44,326 nucleotides of DNA, taken from contig CANRSD010000015.1 of assembly GCA_947642355.1 (NCBI GenBank), forward strand, positions 1 to 44,326, read 5' to 3'. Made by a program: the position numbers and the translations under genes. Positions 19,467 through 28,818 of this stretch are shown here, piece by piece. This stretch comes from an uncultured Clostridia bacterium (lineage in GTDB: Bacteria; Bacillota; Clostridia; TANB77; CAG-508). Each line of letters opens with the position of its first letter. Within the stretch, counting starts at the first letter, position 1. The notes under the pieces are model-generated. The model searched no databases. It saw nothing but the letters and a program-made list of their open reading frames with translations, and was not told the DNA's origin.

Positions 19467-19495
19467 TTGAAATTTCGATATTTATATGCTATAAT
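19467..19495 (+). promoter_or_regulatory. Sigma-A type promoter of the polysaccharide genes
   Basis: TTGAAA, 17-base spacer, TATAAT, 38 bases before the start at 19533. The rest of the 286-base gap upstream shows nothing else I can support. Confidence 0.75.
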
Positions 19496-19532
19496 TTTTA
19501 GTAGTTTAAAAAATATTGTGAGGTAATTTAAC

Positions 19533-20608
19533 ATGTCTATATGTGAAACAAATAAATGTACTGGTTGTATGGCTTGTTATAATTCTTGTCCTAAAAACTG
19601 TATAACAATGGAATATGATGATAATGGAACTTTATTGCCAAAGATAAATGAAAATATATGTATTCGGTTGTAACCTTTGTTCTATTGTTTGTCCTGTAAA
19701 TAATAAAGTACAAACAAATGAAATAAAAGAAGTATATGCTTGTTGGAGCTTAGATGAAAATGTAAGAAAGTCTAGTAGTTCTGGTGGAATAGCTTCTATT
19801 TTTTATGCAGATTTTATAAAAAACAAAAATGGAAGTGCATTTGGTTGTAGTTATGAAAAAGATCTACAATTAAAGTTTTCAAGAGCCACTACTTTAAAAG
19901 AATTAGAAAAATTTAAAACTTCAAAATACTCCCAAGGATATATTGGAAATACATATAAAGAAATAGAAAAAGATTTAAAATCTGATATGTACTCTGTTTT
20001 TGTTGGTACTCCTTGCCAAGTAGCAGGACTCAAAAAGTATTTGAAAAAAGATTATGAAAAACTTTTAACAATTGACTTAATATGTCATGGTGTACCATCT
20101 CAAAAATATATTGATGATTATATAAGTTCTTTGAACTTAGAAGAAGTACCTGATAATCTTACTTTCAGAGGAGAACGAGATTTTTTCTTTTCTCTATACA
20201 AAAATAATAAAATAATTTTTTCTGAAAATTCTAACAAAAATACATTTTTTACAGCATTTTTAGATGGACTATTTTATAGAAATAATTGCTATTCTTGTGA
20301 ATATGCTAATTCTAATAGAATACGGAGATATTACAATTGGAGATTTCTGGGGACTAGGCAAGGAAACCCCTTTTGAACATAATATAAAAAATGGTGTATC
20401 TGTTGTTTTAATAAATAATGAAAAAGGAAGTAAATTTTTTGAAGAAATAAAAGATAAAATATTTTTTGAAAAGCGAACTATTGAAGAAGCTATAAAAGGA
20501 AATAATCAATTGCGTAATCCTACATCAAAACATAAAAATTACAATCTATTTATTCAAACATATAAAGAAAGCGGAATTAAAAGAGCTTTTGAAAAAACAT
20601 TAATTTAA
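19533..20608 (+). CDS. Polysaccharide-linked Fe-S protein (F420 hydrogenase/dehydrogenase beta-like), two CGGN shifts
   Basis: Oxidoreductase-like protein often encoded beside polysaccharide pyruvyl transferases. Of 357 residues, the first 60 carry two [4Fe-4S] ferredoxin motifs: CTGCMACYNSCP and C-I-G-CNLCSIVCP. The FrhB-type middle follows (SSSGGIASIF, VGTPCQVAGLKKYL, DLICHGVPS) and the protein ends with a second Cys cluster (CYSCEYANSNRIGDITIGDFWG). Both CGGs are in frame: 19665-19667 (Gly45) sits between ligands of the second cluster, and 20323-20325 (Gly264) starts the conserved GDITIGDFWG. The gene is on the plus strand, so the rule is not strand-specific. It ends 12 bases before the pyruvyl transferase gene. 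Confidence 0.88.
19665..19667 (+). other. CGGT +1 shift site in the Fe-S protein (Gly45)
   Basis: In-frame ATT CGG T. The GGT frame gives CIGCNLCSIVCP, completing a ferredoxin motif. Confidence 0.95.
20323..20325 (+). other. CGGA +1 shift site in the Fe-S protein (Gly264)
   Basis: In-frame ATA CGG A, relative to the frame set by the first shift. The GGA frame gives the family motif GDITIGDFWG. Confidence 0.95.
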
Positions 20609-20620
20609 GGAGGAATTTAA

Positions 20621-21673
20621 ATGAAAATTGGAATAATGTCAATGCAAAGAATAATAAATTATGGATCGTTTTTACAAGCCTATGCACTTTCAAACATCAT
20701 AAAAAATTTAGGTCATACTGTTGAATTTGTTGATTTCAAAATAGATCCTTGTATTGTAAAACCTTATACTCCAACTCAAGAAAAAGATGTTCCAAAAGAA
20801 TATATTAATTACTTTTACGAATTAAAAAAATTTGAAGAAATCTTCAAAACTGAATATTTAAAAGAACTAGGTATTTCTAAAAGAAATGAAAGACCTCAAT
20901 TAGATACTTTAATTATAGGTAGTGACGAAGTATTTAATTGTTTGCAAGATAACTCAGATGTTGGCTATTCTCTAGAATTATTTGGAAAAAATAATAATGC
21001 AAAAAAACTTATAACTTATGCAGCTTCTTGCGGTTCTACAACTGTTGATGGTATAAAAAAACATAATAAAGAAACTGAAATATCAGAATTACTGAATAAA
21101 TTTGATTGTATTTCAGTAAGAGATGACAATACTAAAACTTTTATAGAAAGTTTATCAAATATAAAACCATCAAAACACTTGGATCCTGTATTAATATATG
21201 ATTTTTCTCACGTTACAAGAAATAATGTAAAATTAAAAGACTACATCATTGTATATTCTTATTCATTTAATATATCTGCTGAAGAATCTTTACATATAAA
21301 AAAATTTGCCAAAAAACATAATAAAAAGATAGTATCTATTGGAACATATCAAACTTGTGCAGATATATACATACATGCACATCCGCTAGAAGTGTTACCA
21401 TATTTTCAAAAAGCTGATTTTGTAATAACAAATACTTTTCATGGAAGCATTTTTTCAATAAAATCTCATACTCCATTTGTTACATTGACAAAAAATTACA
21501 ATTATCAAAAGCTTACTTCTCTATTGTCTGATTTAAAGTTATCTGATAGAATCATTAGCTCTATTAATGAATTAGACATAGCTTATTCAAAAAGAATAGA
21601 CTTTTCAATTAGTGACAATATAATGGAAAACGAAAAATTAAGAAGTATTGAATATTTAAAAAATTCTATATAA
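20621..21673 (+). CDS. Polysaccharide pyruvyl transferase family protein
   Basis: Predicted to add pyruvate ketals to a surface glycan using phosphoenolpyruvate (CsaB-type fold). The 350 residues open with KIGIMSMQRIINYGSFLQAYAL, show the TLIIGSDEVFN segment near residue 105, ISVRDDNT near 165 and the C-terminal ITNTFHGSIFSI signature near 270, where His binds the donor. It has an AGGAGG ribosome site 12 bases after the Fe-S gene, so the two form an operon that ends at 21672-21703. Its one CGG straddles codons (TGC GGT) and no shift is needed. Confidence 0.9.
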   Translation: MKIGIMSMQRIINYGSFLQAYALSNIIKNLGHTVEFVDFKIDPCIVKPYTPTQEKDVPKEYINYFYELKKFEEIFKTEYLKELGISKRNERPQLDTLIIGSDEVFNCLQDNSDVGYSLELFGKNNNAKKLITYAASCGSTTVDGIKKHNKETEISELLNKFDCISVRDDNTKTFIESLSNIKPSKHLDPVLIYDFSHVTRNNVKLKDYIIVYSYSFNISAEESLHIKKFAKKHNKKIVSIGTYQTCADIYIHAHPLEVLPYFQKADFVITNTFHGSIFSIKSHTPFVTLTKNYNYQKLTSLLSDLKLSDRIISSINELDIAYSKRIDFSISDNIMENEKLRSIEYLKNSI

Positions 21674-21703
21674 AAAGCATAGAAACAATTCTATGCTTTT
21701 TTC
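21672..21703. terminator. Bidirectional terminator
   Basis: Hairpin AAAAAGCATAGAA/TTCTATGCTTTTTT between convergent genes. Confidence 0.85.
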
Positions 21704-21708
21704 TCTAT

Positions 21709-22746
21709 CTACTTTATTATCTCACTTAATGTATTCCAGAATTTATATAAATTATGTTTTTCAATTAACTCATTATATGCTAAATCTATTAATTTCAAAA
21801 CTTGTTTTTCTAAATCTGAAGTAATATATTTTTCTATTCCATCTAAATTATTATAAAACATAAAAAATTTTCTTTCTATGATATCTAGTTTTTCTTGTTT
21901 GTCCTTACTTTCTTCATTATTTATTTTTCCTGAAAGTTCTATACAATTTTCTAAATAGCGTAACATTATTTTAGCTTCTATATTAGGAAGTTTATTCTCA
22001 TTAAAAAATCTTAAAGCATGAATAGAGGCTTCTAAATTATCATTTATTCTTTTTTTAGAAATTTCTTTTCTCATTATACTATTTTGTGTTTGCATATATC
22101 CATAAATATATTTATTAGAACTAATAATTTTATTTGCATTATATAATATTTTATGCGTTGTAAACTCATCTTCATGCAACTTTCCTTCTGGAAATATTAT
22201 ATTCTTTAAAAGTTCTTTCTTATATAGCTTATTCCAAACAACTACTTTTTTTATATATGGAGTCTCTTCTATTCCATATATAATATCTAAAGCTTCCAAT
22301 CCACTACAAACTACATTTTCTATATTAATTTCATCATTTCTCTTTTTTAATAACTTTTGAACTTTATCTATATTCTCATCTGATATTCTTAAAAAATCTC
22401 CTTCTGCAATATCTGCTTCATATTTATTTATTAACTCATATAAGTACTTATAAAAATCTTCTAAAATGCAATCATCACTATCTACAAATCCAATAAAATC
22501 TCCTGTTGCAATCTGCATAGCTCTATTCCTTGCACTAGATAATCCTCCATTTTCTTTATGGATTACTTTTATTCTACTATCTTCTTTTAATAATTCATCA
22601 CAAATCACACCTGAATCATCTGTCGAACCATCATCTACTAATATAATTTCTAAATTTTTATAAGTTTGATTAATAATACTATTTACACATTTTCTTAAAT
22701 ATTTTTCAGTATTATATACTGGTACAATAACACTTATTTTATCCAT
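21709..22746 (-). CDS. Family 2 glycosyltransferase
   Basis: Transfers a sugar from a nucleotide-sugar to a growing glycan on the inner membrane face. The 345 residues have a GT-A domain: ISVIVPVYNTEKYL at the start, LEIILVDDGSTDDSG, KENGGLSSARNRA and FVDSDDC, where the DSD holds the metal; the C-terminal half is helical. I place the start at the ATG at 22746, which has GGAAGAG upstream; an ATG at 22776 would overlap the preceding gene and adds ten odd residues. It directly follows the gene at 22766, so both are on one transcript. Confidence 0.9.
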   Translation of the reverse strand: MDKISVIVPVYNTEKYLRKCVNSIINQTYKNLEIILVDDGSTDDSGVICDELLKEDSRIKVIHKENGGLSSARNRAMQIATGDFIGFVDSDDCILEDFYKYLYELINKYEADIAEGDFLRISDENIDKVQKLLKKRNDEINIENVVCSGLEALDIIYGIEETPYIKKVVVWNKLYKKELLKNIIFPEGKLHEDEFTTHKILYNANKIISSNKYIYGYMQTQNSIMRKEISKKRINDNLEASIHALRFFNENKLPNIEAKIMLRYLENCIELSGKINNEESKDKQEKLDIIERKFFMFYNNLDGIEKYITSDLEKQVLKLIDLAYNELIEKHNLYKFWNTLSEIIK

Positions 22747-22765
22747 ATTACGTTCTCTTCCATTC

Positions 22766-24004
22766 TTATGCTTCATATTTTAATTTATCCCAAACCTTAA
22801 TTGTTCTTAAATATTCTTCATAATGTTTCTTTACGTTTTTATCATATTCATCCAATATTCCTATTAAACAAGAAAAATCACAAGTTTCAAATGCTGTATT
22901 TACTTTTAAAACACTATTTTCTAAATTTTTTCTTGTTTCATTAATAATATTATCATAATTATCATTATCTATAATATAATATAATAATGGTTTATACTTT
23001 GTCCACCCAATTGTCGTTTTTAAAAATCTTTGTTCAATACCAACATCACTTAAAGAAACTGTTGATAATATTTTAGGAAATCTTCCTTTCATTAACTCTG
23101 TATATTTTAAAAAACTATCATGAAAATGGTATGTTGGTATTTTTAATACTTTAGCATTTTTCTCTCCTAATGCACAAGAAAAAAATGTGTCCTCTCCTCT
23201 TCCTTCTGGCGGATTGTAGAAAGCAGGAATTTTATCTAAATGATTTAAATTTAAACATATTCCTGAAGCTAATACAAAATTTTCTTTTCCTATTCCTTCT
23301 AAGTACTCTCCCCCTTGTTTAGTTAAAGCTATACTTTCATCAGCATAAGATATGCAGGTATTATTTTCTCTTAACTCTTTTATTTTTTCCCAATTTATAA
23401 CTTCATTTTCTAATCCATTTATAAAAGATTTATAATCATCTTCTGCAATGTTATCATTATATGTAATATATGGTACAGGATTCATCATTCCACATCTATA
23501 TCCCATTGTTACATCTGCATTTTCCATATTTTTTATATGTTCTAAAATATTGAATTGCTTTACCCATTTTATTTCTTTACCATTTTTTATATTAGCTATT
23601 GGATATTCATCATCATCCCAAAACATTAAATAATCTATTTTTCTTTTTAAAGCATACCATAAAATAGTATTTCTTGATTTAGCATATCCTTCTCCTAATA
23701 ACAAACTAACTTCTTCTTCAGACATATTATTCTGAGAAATAATTTTTTTCTTTGTTTCTACAATATCTTCTGGTGTTATATATTTTATATTTATATTTTT
23801 ATATACTTCTGGTAAAATACAATAAAAATCTATTCTTGTAGTATGTTGATATTTTAAATCAAACAAAATAAATATCGTTAAATTTATCCTTACATTCGCT
23901 TTATCTATTTGATCTAAAATAAATTTATAATAATTGTTAATTATATTACATACATTTGGTCTACCTGATACAAATCCTATCCCAAAATTAACTTCTTCTT
24001 TCAT
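22766..24004 (-). CDS. Glycosyltransferase-like protein
   Basis: Probable GT-A-fold glycosyltransferase of 412 residues. It shows an N-terminal FGIGFVSGRPNVCNIINNYY strand and helix, a WDDDEYP motif near residue 140 that fits a metal-binding DxD, and a later GRGEDTFFS segment plus HFHDSF typical of such enzymes. No membrane helix is apparent. I start it at the second ATG (24004), nine bases after GAAGG; the first ATG (24013) overlaps that site. It precedes the family 2 enzyme and likely builds the same surface glycan. Donor and acceptor are unknown. Confidence 0.75.
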   Translation of the reverse strand: MKEEVNFGIGFVSGRPNVCNIINNYYKFILDQIDKANVRINLTIFILFDLKYQHTTRIDFYCILPEVYKNINIKYITPEDIVETKKKIISQNNMSEEEVSLLLGEGYAKSRNTILWYALKRKIDYLMFWDDDEYPIANIKNGKEIKWVKQFNILEHIKNMENADVTMGYRCGMMNPVPYITYNDNIAEDDYKSFINGLENEVINWEKIKELRENNTCISYADESIALTKQGGEYLEGIGKENFVLASGICLNLNHLDKIPAFYNPPEGRGEDTFFSCALGEKNAKVLKIPTYHFHDSFLKYTELMKGRFPKILSTVSLSDVGIEQRFLKTTIGWTKYKPLLYYIIDNDNYDNIINETRKNLENSVLKVNTAFETCDFSCLIGILDEYDKNVKKHYEEYLRTIKVWDKLKYEA

Positions 24005-24342
24005 ATATATCATCCTTCAATATAATCATATTTGTATATTCTAAGTAATCTATTCTCATTATTGCAATTCCAAATTATTTTTTCTTTATGTACTTATATT
24101 AATTAATTTGACCTCTTCATTATTGGCTTTTCTTAAATTATTGTTCAACTCTGCTTTGAATTTTTAAACAAACAAACAAATTTCTTTCATATTGGTTAGA
24201 TGAACAATTAATGAATATTTTTTTGAAATTCATTTTATTAATACTTTCTTTTTAATTAAAATACATATTAAAAAACACCTTGCCGTCAATATTATACTAC
24301 GGATTAAGGTGCTTTGTCAAATTCAAACATATACATTCTGCT
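24005..24342. other. Gene-free stretch
   Basis: No coding region or RNA gene is recognisable. A hairpin-like pair (AAAACACCTT at about 24273, AAGGTGCTTT at about 24305) near the 3' end of the acetyltransferase gene may be its terminator. Two CGG/CCG triplets occur here in non-coding sequence. Confidence 0.5.
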
Positions 24343-24780
24343 TTATATATTTAAAGCAAAAACATATCTTTTATTATCTTTTAACTTTAATTTAAAATTA
24401 TTTCTATAATAAAAGTCTATTCCACTATCAAATTCTTCCCAAGTCTCTACTAATATCTCCTTATATTTGCATTCTTTTATTATCTCACTTATTAGCATAT
24501 ACATCTTTTTTGCAATACCTTTTCCTCTATGATCTTTATGAATATATACCCTTTTTAACTCTGCAATATCGTTACTATTCTTTTTATAAGCCATAGTTCC
24601 TATAATCTTCTCATCAAAAATTGCCACTAATATCTTTTCATATTCGTCTTCATTTAATTTTACCATATCATTTTTCCATTTTTGAAAATGGAACTCTTCA
24701 ACACATACATCTAACCATAATTCAATAATTTGTTCTTTATCTTTTACATCATATTCTCTTATTTTATACACTATCAACAT
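24343..24780 (-). CDS. GNAT-family acetyltransferase
   Basis: Moves an acetyl group from acetyl-CoA to an unknown amine. The 145 residues show the GNAT core: IREYDVKDKEQIIELW at the start, IIGTMAYKK, LKRVYIHKDHRGKGIAKKMY with the RGKGIA pyrophosphate loop near residue 90, and a final YYRNNFKL strand. The first codons are uncertain: AGGAG lies right against the ATG at 24780, so a TTG or GTG two to three codons downstream may be the true start. It stands alone. Confidence 0.85.
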   Translation of the reverse strand: MLIVYKIREYDVKDKEQIIELWLDVCVEEFHFQKWKNDMVKLNEDEYEKILVAIFDEKIIGTMAYKKNSNDIAELKRVYIHKDHRGKGIAKKMYMLISEIIKECKYKEILVETWEEFDSGIDFYYRNNFKLKLKDNKRYVFALNI

Positions 24781-24870
24781 ACTCCTATAATTTAACCTAA
24801 ATCATATTTTAACATAATATATCACATTTCGTCAATGATTTAGACTAAATATAAGTATTATAACAATGTC

Positions 24871-25425
24871 TTACCTCCTTCTACACAAACATCTCCTTAT
24901 TTGCATTAATTCTTCTACCCCTCTTGTTTGTTCTTTTATTATATTTTCTGCCACATTTCTTAGCCTATTATCAATTTGATATTTTAATACATTTTCACAC
25001 ATTTGTATTGCTCCTTCATGATGAGGAACCATTTCTCCTATAAAACTAACATTTATATTTCTACATCTAGGACTATTTCTCATTCTACAAATCATCCTTT
25101 TTGTTATTTCTAAATATTTTTCATTATAACACCTTACATCATTTGGATCGTTTAAAAAATATGGTGTAGTATTTGCTATGTACTTCATTTCTTCTATTCC
25201 TTGTGTTTGTATTTTTATTATATTATTTGCTATATTTTTTAATGGCTCATAACATGTAAACTCAAGTAAATTTTGACTCATATATATAGCTGCCATATGA
25301 TGAGGTATCATACATCTAATAAAGTCTATAGTTATATTTCCTGTAACCTCATTTGATAACATTTCATTTGACATATTCTCTAATATTTTATTAAACCTAT
25401 CTAAATACTTTCTACAATAATCCAT
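24871..25425 (-). CDS. DUF305-family protein with two PHH repeats
   Basis: Ferritin-like four-helix protein of 184 residues with two DUF305-type units: IRCMIPHHMAAIYMSQ near 35-50 and IGEMVPHHEGAIQMCEN near 125-141, each with the paired histidines and a partner QTQGIEEM or QTRGVEEL helix. Members are found in spore-forming clostridia and are often linked with metal handling; the function is not established. The C-terminus is Arg-rich. The neighbours on the right are coat proteins, which suggests a spore role, an inference only. Confidence 0.8.
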   Translation of the reverse strand: MDYCRKYLDRFNKILENMSNEMLSNEVTGNITIDFIRCMIPHHMAAIYMSQNLLEFTCYEPLKNIANNIIKIQTQGIEEMKYIANTTPYFLNDPNDVRCYNEKYLEITKRMICRMRNSPRCRNINVSFIGEMVPHHEGAIQMCENVLKYQIDNRLRNVAENIIKEQTRGVEELMQIRRCLCRRR

Positions 25426-25545
25426 AATAACACTCTCCTTTTTATATGTTATTAAAAATTTCTAAAAAGTGTTCAATATTGTTTGCATAAATTTCTAAAA
25501 TTAGGAAATATTATTATAAAATAATTATAAGGATGGTGATAGGAA

Positions 25546-25719
25546 ATGACTAGTAAAGAGCTTTTATATGTAGAAGATGCTTTAGGACATGAGCAATTCT
25601 TAAAATCTTGCGCTTGCAAAACTTCTAATCAATTACAAGATGCCGAATTAAAACAATATATGAAAGAATTAGAATCAAAACATTCTGAATTATATAACAA
25701 AATTTTGAATCTATTATAG
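25546..25719 (+). CDS. Small spore-coat-like protein
   Basis: A 57-residue helical protein with AGGA before its ATG. The composition (LLYVEDALGHEQFLKSCAC, then QYMKELESKHSELYNKIL) resembles the small partner encoded beside CotF-like coat proteins. It ends 13 bases before the CotF-like gene and the two are surely co-transcribed. Assignment rests on context and composition. Confidence 0.65.
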   Translation: MTSKELLYVEDALGHEQFLKSCACKTSNQLQDAELKQYMKELESKHSELYNKILNLL

Positions 25720-25732
25720 AAAGGATTTTATT

Positions 25733-25978
25733 ATGGAAGATAAAGAATTAATGGAAAATCACTTATTAGTTGTAAAAGGAATTTGTGATTTATATATGCA
25801 TGGAACTTTAGAAGCAACAACAGCAGAAGTTCATTGTGCATTTAAAGAAGCTTTAAATGAAGAACTAGACATTCAAAACAAAATATATAATTTGATGTCT
25901 GCAAAAGGCTGGTATAAAACAGATGAAGCCGAACAAACTAAAATAGAAAGTACTAAACAAAAATATTCTCAAAACTAA
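25733..25978 (+). CDS. CotF-like spore coat protein
   Basis: An 81-residue protein of the CotF/COG5577 type: ENHLLVVKGICDLYMHGTLEA, then VHCAFKEALNEELDIQNKIYNLMSAKGWY, the GWY being typical of this family. It is expected in the spore coat and expressed in the mother cell. It shares a transcript with the small gene at 25546 and ends at the 25988-26027 terminator. Confidence 0.85.
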   Translation: MEDKELMENHLLVVKGICDLYMHGTLEATTAEVHCAFKEALNEELDIQNKIYNLMSAKGWYKTDEAEQTKIESTKQKYSQN

Positions 25979-25987
25979 TATTTATAT

Positions 25988-26027
25988 GGAAAAACTGCAA
26001 TTAGAATAATCTAATCACAGTTTTTCC
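25988..26027. terminator. Bidirectional terminator
   Basis: Hairpin GGAAAAACTG/CAGTTTTTCC with an inner ATTAGA/TCTAAT stem between convergent genes. The left-strand arm overlaps the end of the metallo-hydrolase gene. Confidence 0.75.
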
Positions 26028-26887
26028 AAAACATTTGATTTTCTTTAAATTCATATACTATTTTATTCTGATTAAATAGATAAGATAAATATGATTTTAC
26101 TGTACTCCCTACTAAAACATATTGATTTGCATTCATAGTTAAATTATATTTATCAAAAACTTTCTTTAAAATTTGATCATATGTAATTTCTTTTTTACAT
26201 ATTTCCAATATCACATTTAAAATTTCATTTACTTTTTCCTCATTTAATTTTACTAACCTATTTATATCTTTACTTTCTTCACAATGTGAAGGAATATATA
26301 ATTTTCCATTTAGTCCTTTTAAATATTCTAATGTATTTAAGAATCCTTTAACATCATAAATAAAGAATATATGATATTTGTTTATAGTTTCTTCTGAAAA
26401 TAATGAATCTGCTAAAAAATATATATTATCCGAAGTTTTAATTCCAATCATATCAAAAAAATGCCCTTTTAAACTAAAATATTCTAATCCTTCTGGTAAA
26501 TTATTATCTATATGAGTTACTTTAGAAGCTTTAGCAAGTAAAAATTTATTCTCTATACTTTTAAATGGAAATCCTCCATATAAAAATGAAGATTCAAGTA
26601 TAGGATTTTCTGTAAAACATTTTTCAATATTATATGCAAAAATATCACAATTCGTTTTATCTTGAATAATCTTATTTCCTCCAATATGATCAGCATTTGA
26701 ATGTGTATTTATAATTCCTTTTATATTCCAACCTTGCTCCTCTACTATTTTTAATACTTTTTTACCAGCATCTTTATCATTACCACTATCTATAATAAAT
26801 ACATTTTCATTATCTATTTTATAAATACCTATATTAGTAGGACACTTTATATAATATGTTTTTTCTCCGTACTTTACAAAGTTCCAT
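26011..26887 (-). CDS. Metallo-beta-lactamase-fold hydrolase, one CGGN shift
   Basis: The restored protein has 291 residues. It shows the MBL fold: VFIIDSGND, then THSNADHIGG near residue 62, where Asn replaces the usual second His of HxHxDH, a GHFFDMIG loop, and DSLF and IPSHCEE with later ligands. A winged-helix-like C-terminal third follows. The reaction is unknown. The start is the ATG at 26887, after GGAGG. The in-frame CGG at 26867-26869 is codon 7; GGA there (Gly7) gives MELCKVGEKTYYIK. A frame beginning at 26451 would lack the whole metal site, so the shift is needed for a folded enzyme. Confidence 0.85.
26867..26869 (-). other. CGGA +1 shift site in the MBL hydrolase (Gly7)
   Basis: In-frame GTA CGG A at codon 7. 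The GGA frame is open through the rest of the gene and encodes THSNADHIGG. Confidence 0.9.
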
Positions 26888-27000
26888 CAATGTTTCCTCC
26901 TTTTTACTTATTCTAACATAATATTAAAAAATAAAAAAGTATTTAATTTATATATTTATTATGTTAAAATATAATTATAATTTATAAAAGGAGTAAAAAA

Positions 27001-27580
27001 ATGAGAATAGGTATTGATATTGATGGAGTACTAACAGACATAGAACAATGGCAATTTGACTACATAAGCAAATATTATTTTGAAGAATATGGAAAAACCA
27101 TTAGTAATCCTAGAGGTTTTTTTACTAATGAAATATATAACTCTACATTTGAAGAAGATAATAATGTTTGGGAAATTACTATGAAAGAATATGTAAAAGA
27201 ACCTCCCAGAAAATTTGCAAATGAAATTATAAAAAAGTTAAAAGATAAAGGAAATGAAATATATATAATAACAGCACGATGTGTTGGTCTATCCAACTTA
27301 GATAAATATCAAATGGAAATTATTGTAAAAGATTGGTTAAAAAAATATAATATATATTATGACAAAATAATTTTTAGTCCTGAAGATAAACTAGAAATTT
27401 GTTTAGAAAACAAAATAGACATTATGATTGATGACAGTCCTATAAATGTAACTAAAATATCAAAAAAGTTACCTGTTATATGTTTTAATGCATTATATAA
27501 TGAACATTGCAAACGGAAAAAATATTACAAGATGTTATTCTTGGTATGATATATATTCACATTTAAAAGGGTGTAATTAA
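27001..27580 (+). CDS. 5' nucleotidase, NT5C/HAD family, one CGGN shift
   Basis: HAD-superfamily phosphatase expected to dephosphorylate deoxyribonucleotides. The 192 residues begin with RIGIDIDGVLTD (nucleophile Asp6, acid Asp8), followed by IYIITAR near 88, the conserved Lys region, and IMIDDSPINV near 145. The restored end, NEHCKGKNITRCYSWYDIY, matches this family. The in-frame CGG at 27514-27516 becomes Gly172; unshifted, the protein would end 11 codons later with an unrelated tail. GGAG lies before the ATG and a terminator follows at 27565-27596. It is on the plus strand. Confidence 0.9.
27514..27516 (+). other. CGGA +1 shift site in the 5' nucleotidase (Gly172)
   Basis: In-frame AAA CGG A. 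The GGA frame gives the NITRCYSWYDIY ending of this family. Confidence 0.92.
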
Positions 27581-27597
27581 AATACACCCTTTTTTAT
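27565..27597. terminator. Bidirectional terminator
   Basis: Hairpin AAAAGGGTGTA/TACACCCTTTTTT. Its left arm contains the last codons of the nucleotidase gene. Confidence 0.85.
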
Positions 27598-27600
27598 AAA

Positions 27601-28227
27601 CTATTCTTTACAACCACAATTGTTATTGTATAGTATATTTTCCATTCCATTCATATAAAACTTCTTTTGAGATAACTTATCTTGTACTCCATTTAATGCT
27701 TCTCCAAATCTTTGGAAATGAACAATTTCTCTTTCACGTAAATATTTTAATACATCTACTACTTCCTTATTATCACTACACAAATCTATTAATTTTTCAT
27801 AAGTTGCTCTAGCTTTTTGCTCTGCTGCTAAATCCTCTGTTAAATCAGCTACTGGATCACTTTTTACAGCAATACTCGCAGCATTCCAAGGAAATCCAGC
27901 TGCAGCTTGTGGATATACTCCCCAACCATGGTCAGTATAATAATCTGCCATTCCAGCTTCCTCTAATTCCTTAGCCGTTGCTCCATCTGTAAGTTGATGA
28001 ACTAAAGTTCCAACCATTTCTAAGTGAGCTAATTCTTCTGTTCCAATATCATTTAAAATTGCCTTAGACTTTTTATCTGGCATACTAAATCTTTGTGACA
28101 AATATCTAAGTGAAGCACCAAGTTCTCCATCAGGACCACCATACTGACTAATAATTACTTTAGCTAATTTTGGATCTCTACATTTTATATTTATTGGATA
28201 TTGTAAATTTCTATTATAAGTCCACAT
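27601..28227 (-). CDS. cotJC: Spore coat protein CotJC, manganese-catalase type
   Basis: Coat protein of the dimanganese catalase family, thought to protect the spore or forespore from peroxide. The 208 residues show the metal-binding helices: GGPDGELGASLRYL with its Glu, ILNDIGTEELAHLEMVG with the ExxH pair, LAAEQKARATYEKL, and REREIVHFQRFG near 165. It is the third gene of the cotJA-cotJB-cotJC set, starting one base after cotJB ends. Its one CGG straddles codons (ACG GCT). Confidence 0.95.
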   Translation of the reverse strand: MWTYNRNLQYPINIKCRDPKLAKVIISQYGGPDGELGASLRYLSQRFSMPDKKSKAILNDIGTEELAHLEMVGTLVHQLTDGATAKELEEAGMADYYTDHGWGVYPQAAAGFPWNAASIAVKSDPVADLTEDLAAEQKARATYEKLIDLCSDNKEVVDVLKYLREREIVHFQRFGEALNGVQDKLSQKKFYMNGMENILYNNNCGCKE

Positions 28228-28228
28228 A

Positions 28229-28495
28229 TTAGTTTTCCTCCCTTTCCCATGGCCATCTGTCTTCTACCCATTGCCATGAATCCATCTGAGTTTCAAAAGT
28301 TAATGGTCCATATTTTTCTTCATATTCCTCTTCTAATTTTTTTAATTCACATACATACTCATTATGAAGTTTTAGAGCCTTTTCATCACAAGGATGAGTA
28401 TCTAAATATAAGCTCATATCATTAACAGCAAATTTATATGCCATTATTTTTTTCATTAATTCTTCTCTAGAAATATTTTCACAACCGCAATCCAT
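28229..28495 (-). CDS. cotJB: Spore coat protein CotJB
   Basis: An 88-residue coat component assembled with CotJC. It shows the family's helical YKFAVNDMSLYLDTHPCDEKAL segment and the aromatic end WQWVEDRWPWE. The start overlaps the cotJA stop (TAATG). A CGG at codons 3-4 straddles the boundary (TGC GGT) and reads normally, which is a good control for the frameshift rule. Confidence 0.94.
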   Translation of the reverse strand: MDCGCENISREELMKKIMAYKFAVNDMSLYLDTHPCDEKALKLHNEYVCELKKLEEEYEEKYGPLTFETQMDSWQWVEDRWPWEREEN

Positions 28496-28818
28496 TATCT
28501 ACAACAACCTCCTCTGTCACTATATTTTAAATAATTCATAATTTCTAAAGATTGCCCTGGACAATATGGTCTCACTAATTCTGGAAACATTGTTCCATTT
28601 GATAATCCTTCCATTGGTGAGAATACTGTATTTAATGTTTGATTTGGAACATATGCATTTCCATAACTCATACCACTATTACTAAAATTACTACTACTAT
28701 AACCTCCACCATTTAATCCATTATAACCATTAAAACTACTAGCAGAATTGTTAAAAGCATTAAAATTATTTCTACAGCTATTACAACTGTTATTTGAACA
28801 CGAACATTTTGAACACAT
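28495..28818 (-). CDS. cotJA: Spore coat-associated protein CotJA
   Basis: A 107-residue protein. The first 50 residues are a Cys- then Asn/Ser/Gly-rich low-complexity tail; the second half carries the CotJA core, AYVPNQTLNTVFSPMEGLSNGT and FPELVRPYCPGQ. It is the first gene of the cotJ operon, expected under mother-cell sigma factor control, though I cannot fix its promoter. The Cys-rich start is longer than in Bacillus homologues. Confidence 0.9.
   Translation of the reverse strand: MCSKCSCSNNSCNSCRNNFNAFNNSASSFNGYNGLNGGGYSSSNFSNSGMSYGNAYVPNQTLNTVFSPMEGLSNGTMFPELVRPYCPGQSLEIMNYLKYSDRGGCCR

Noticed and set aside
9579-20325. Classical slippery-site frameshifting (prfB-like or -1 heptamer with pseudoknot)
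   Set aside because: Preceding codons are diverse, there is no shared Shine-Dalgarno-like stimulator or heptamer, and the direction is always +1. Only CGG is common to the sites.
19395-24301. CGG/CCG in intergenic regions (about 19395, 24283, 24299, 34208, 39468, 42041)
   Set aside because: They are in terminators, leaders or non-coding gaps and are not evidence for or against the rule.
24255-24320. Riboswitch or mobile-element end in the gap at 24005-24342
   Set aside because: Only one imperfect hairpin is present and it fits a terminator of the acetyltransferase gene.
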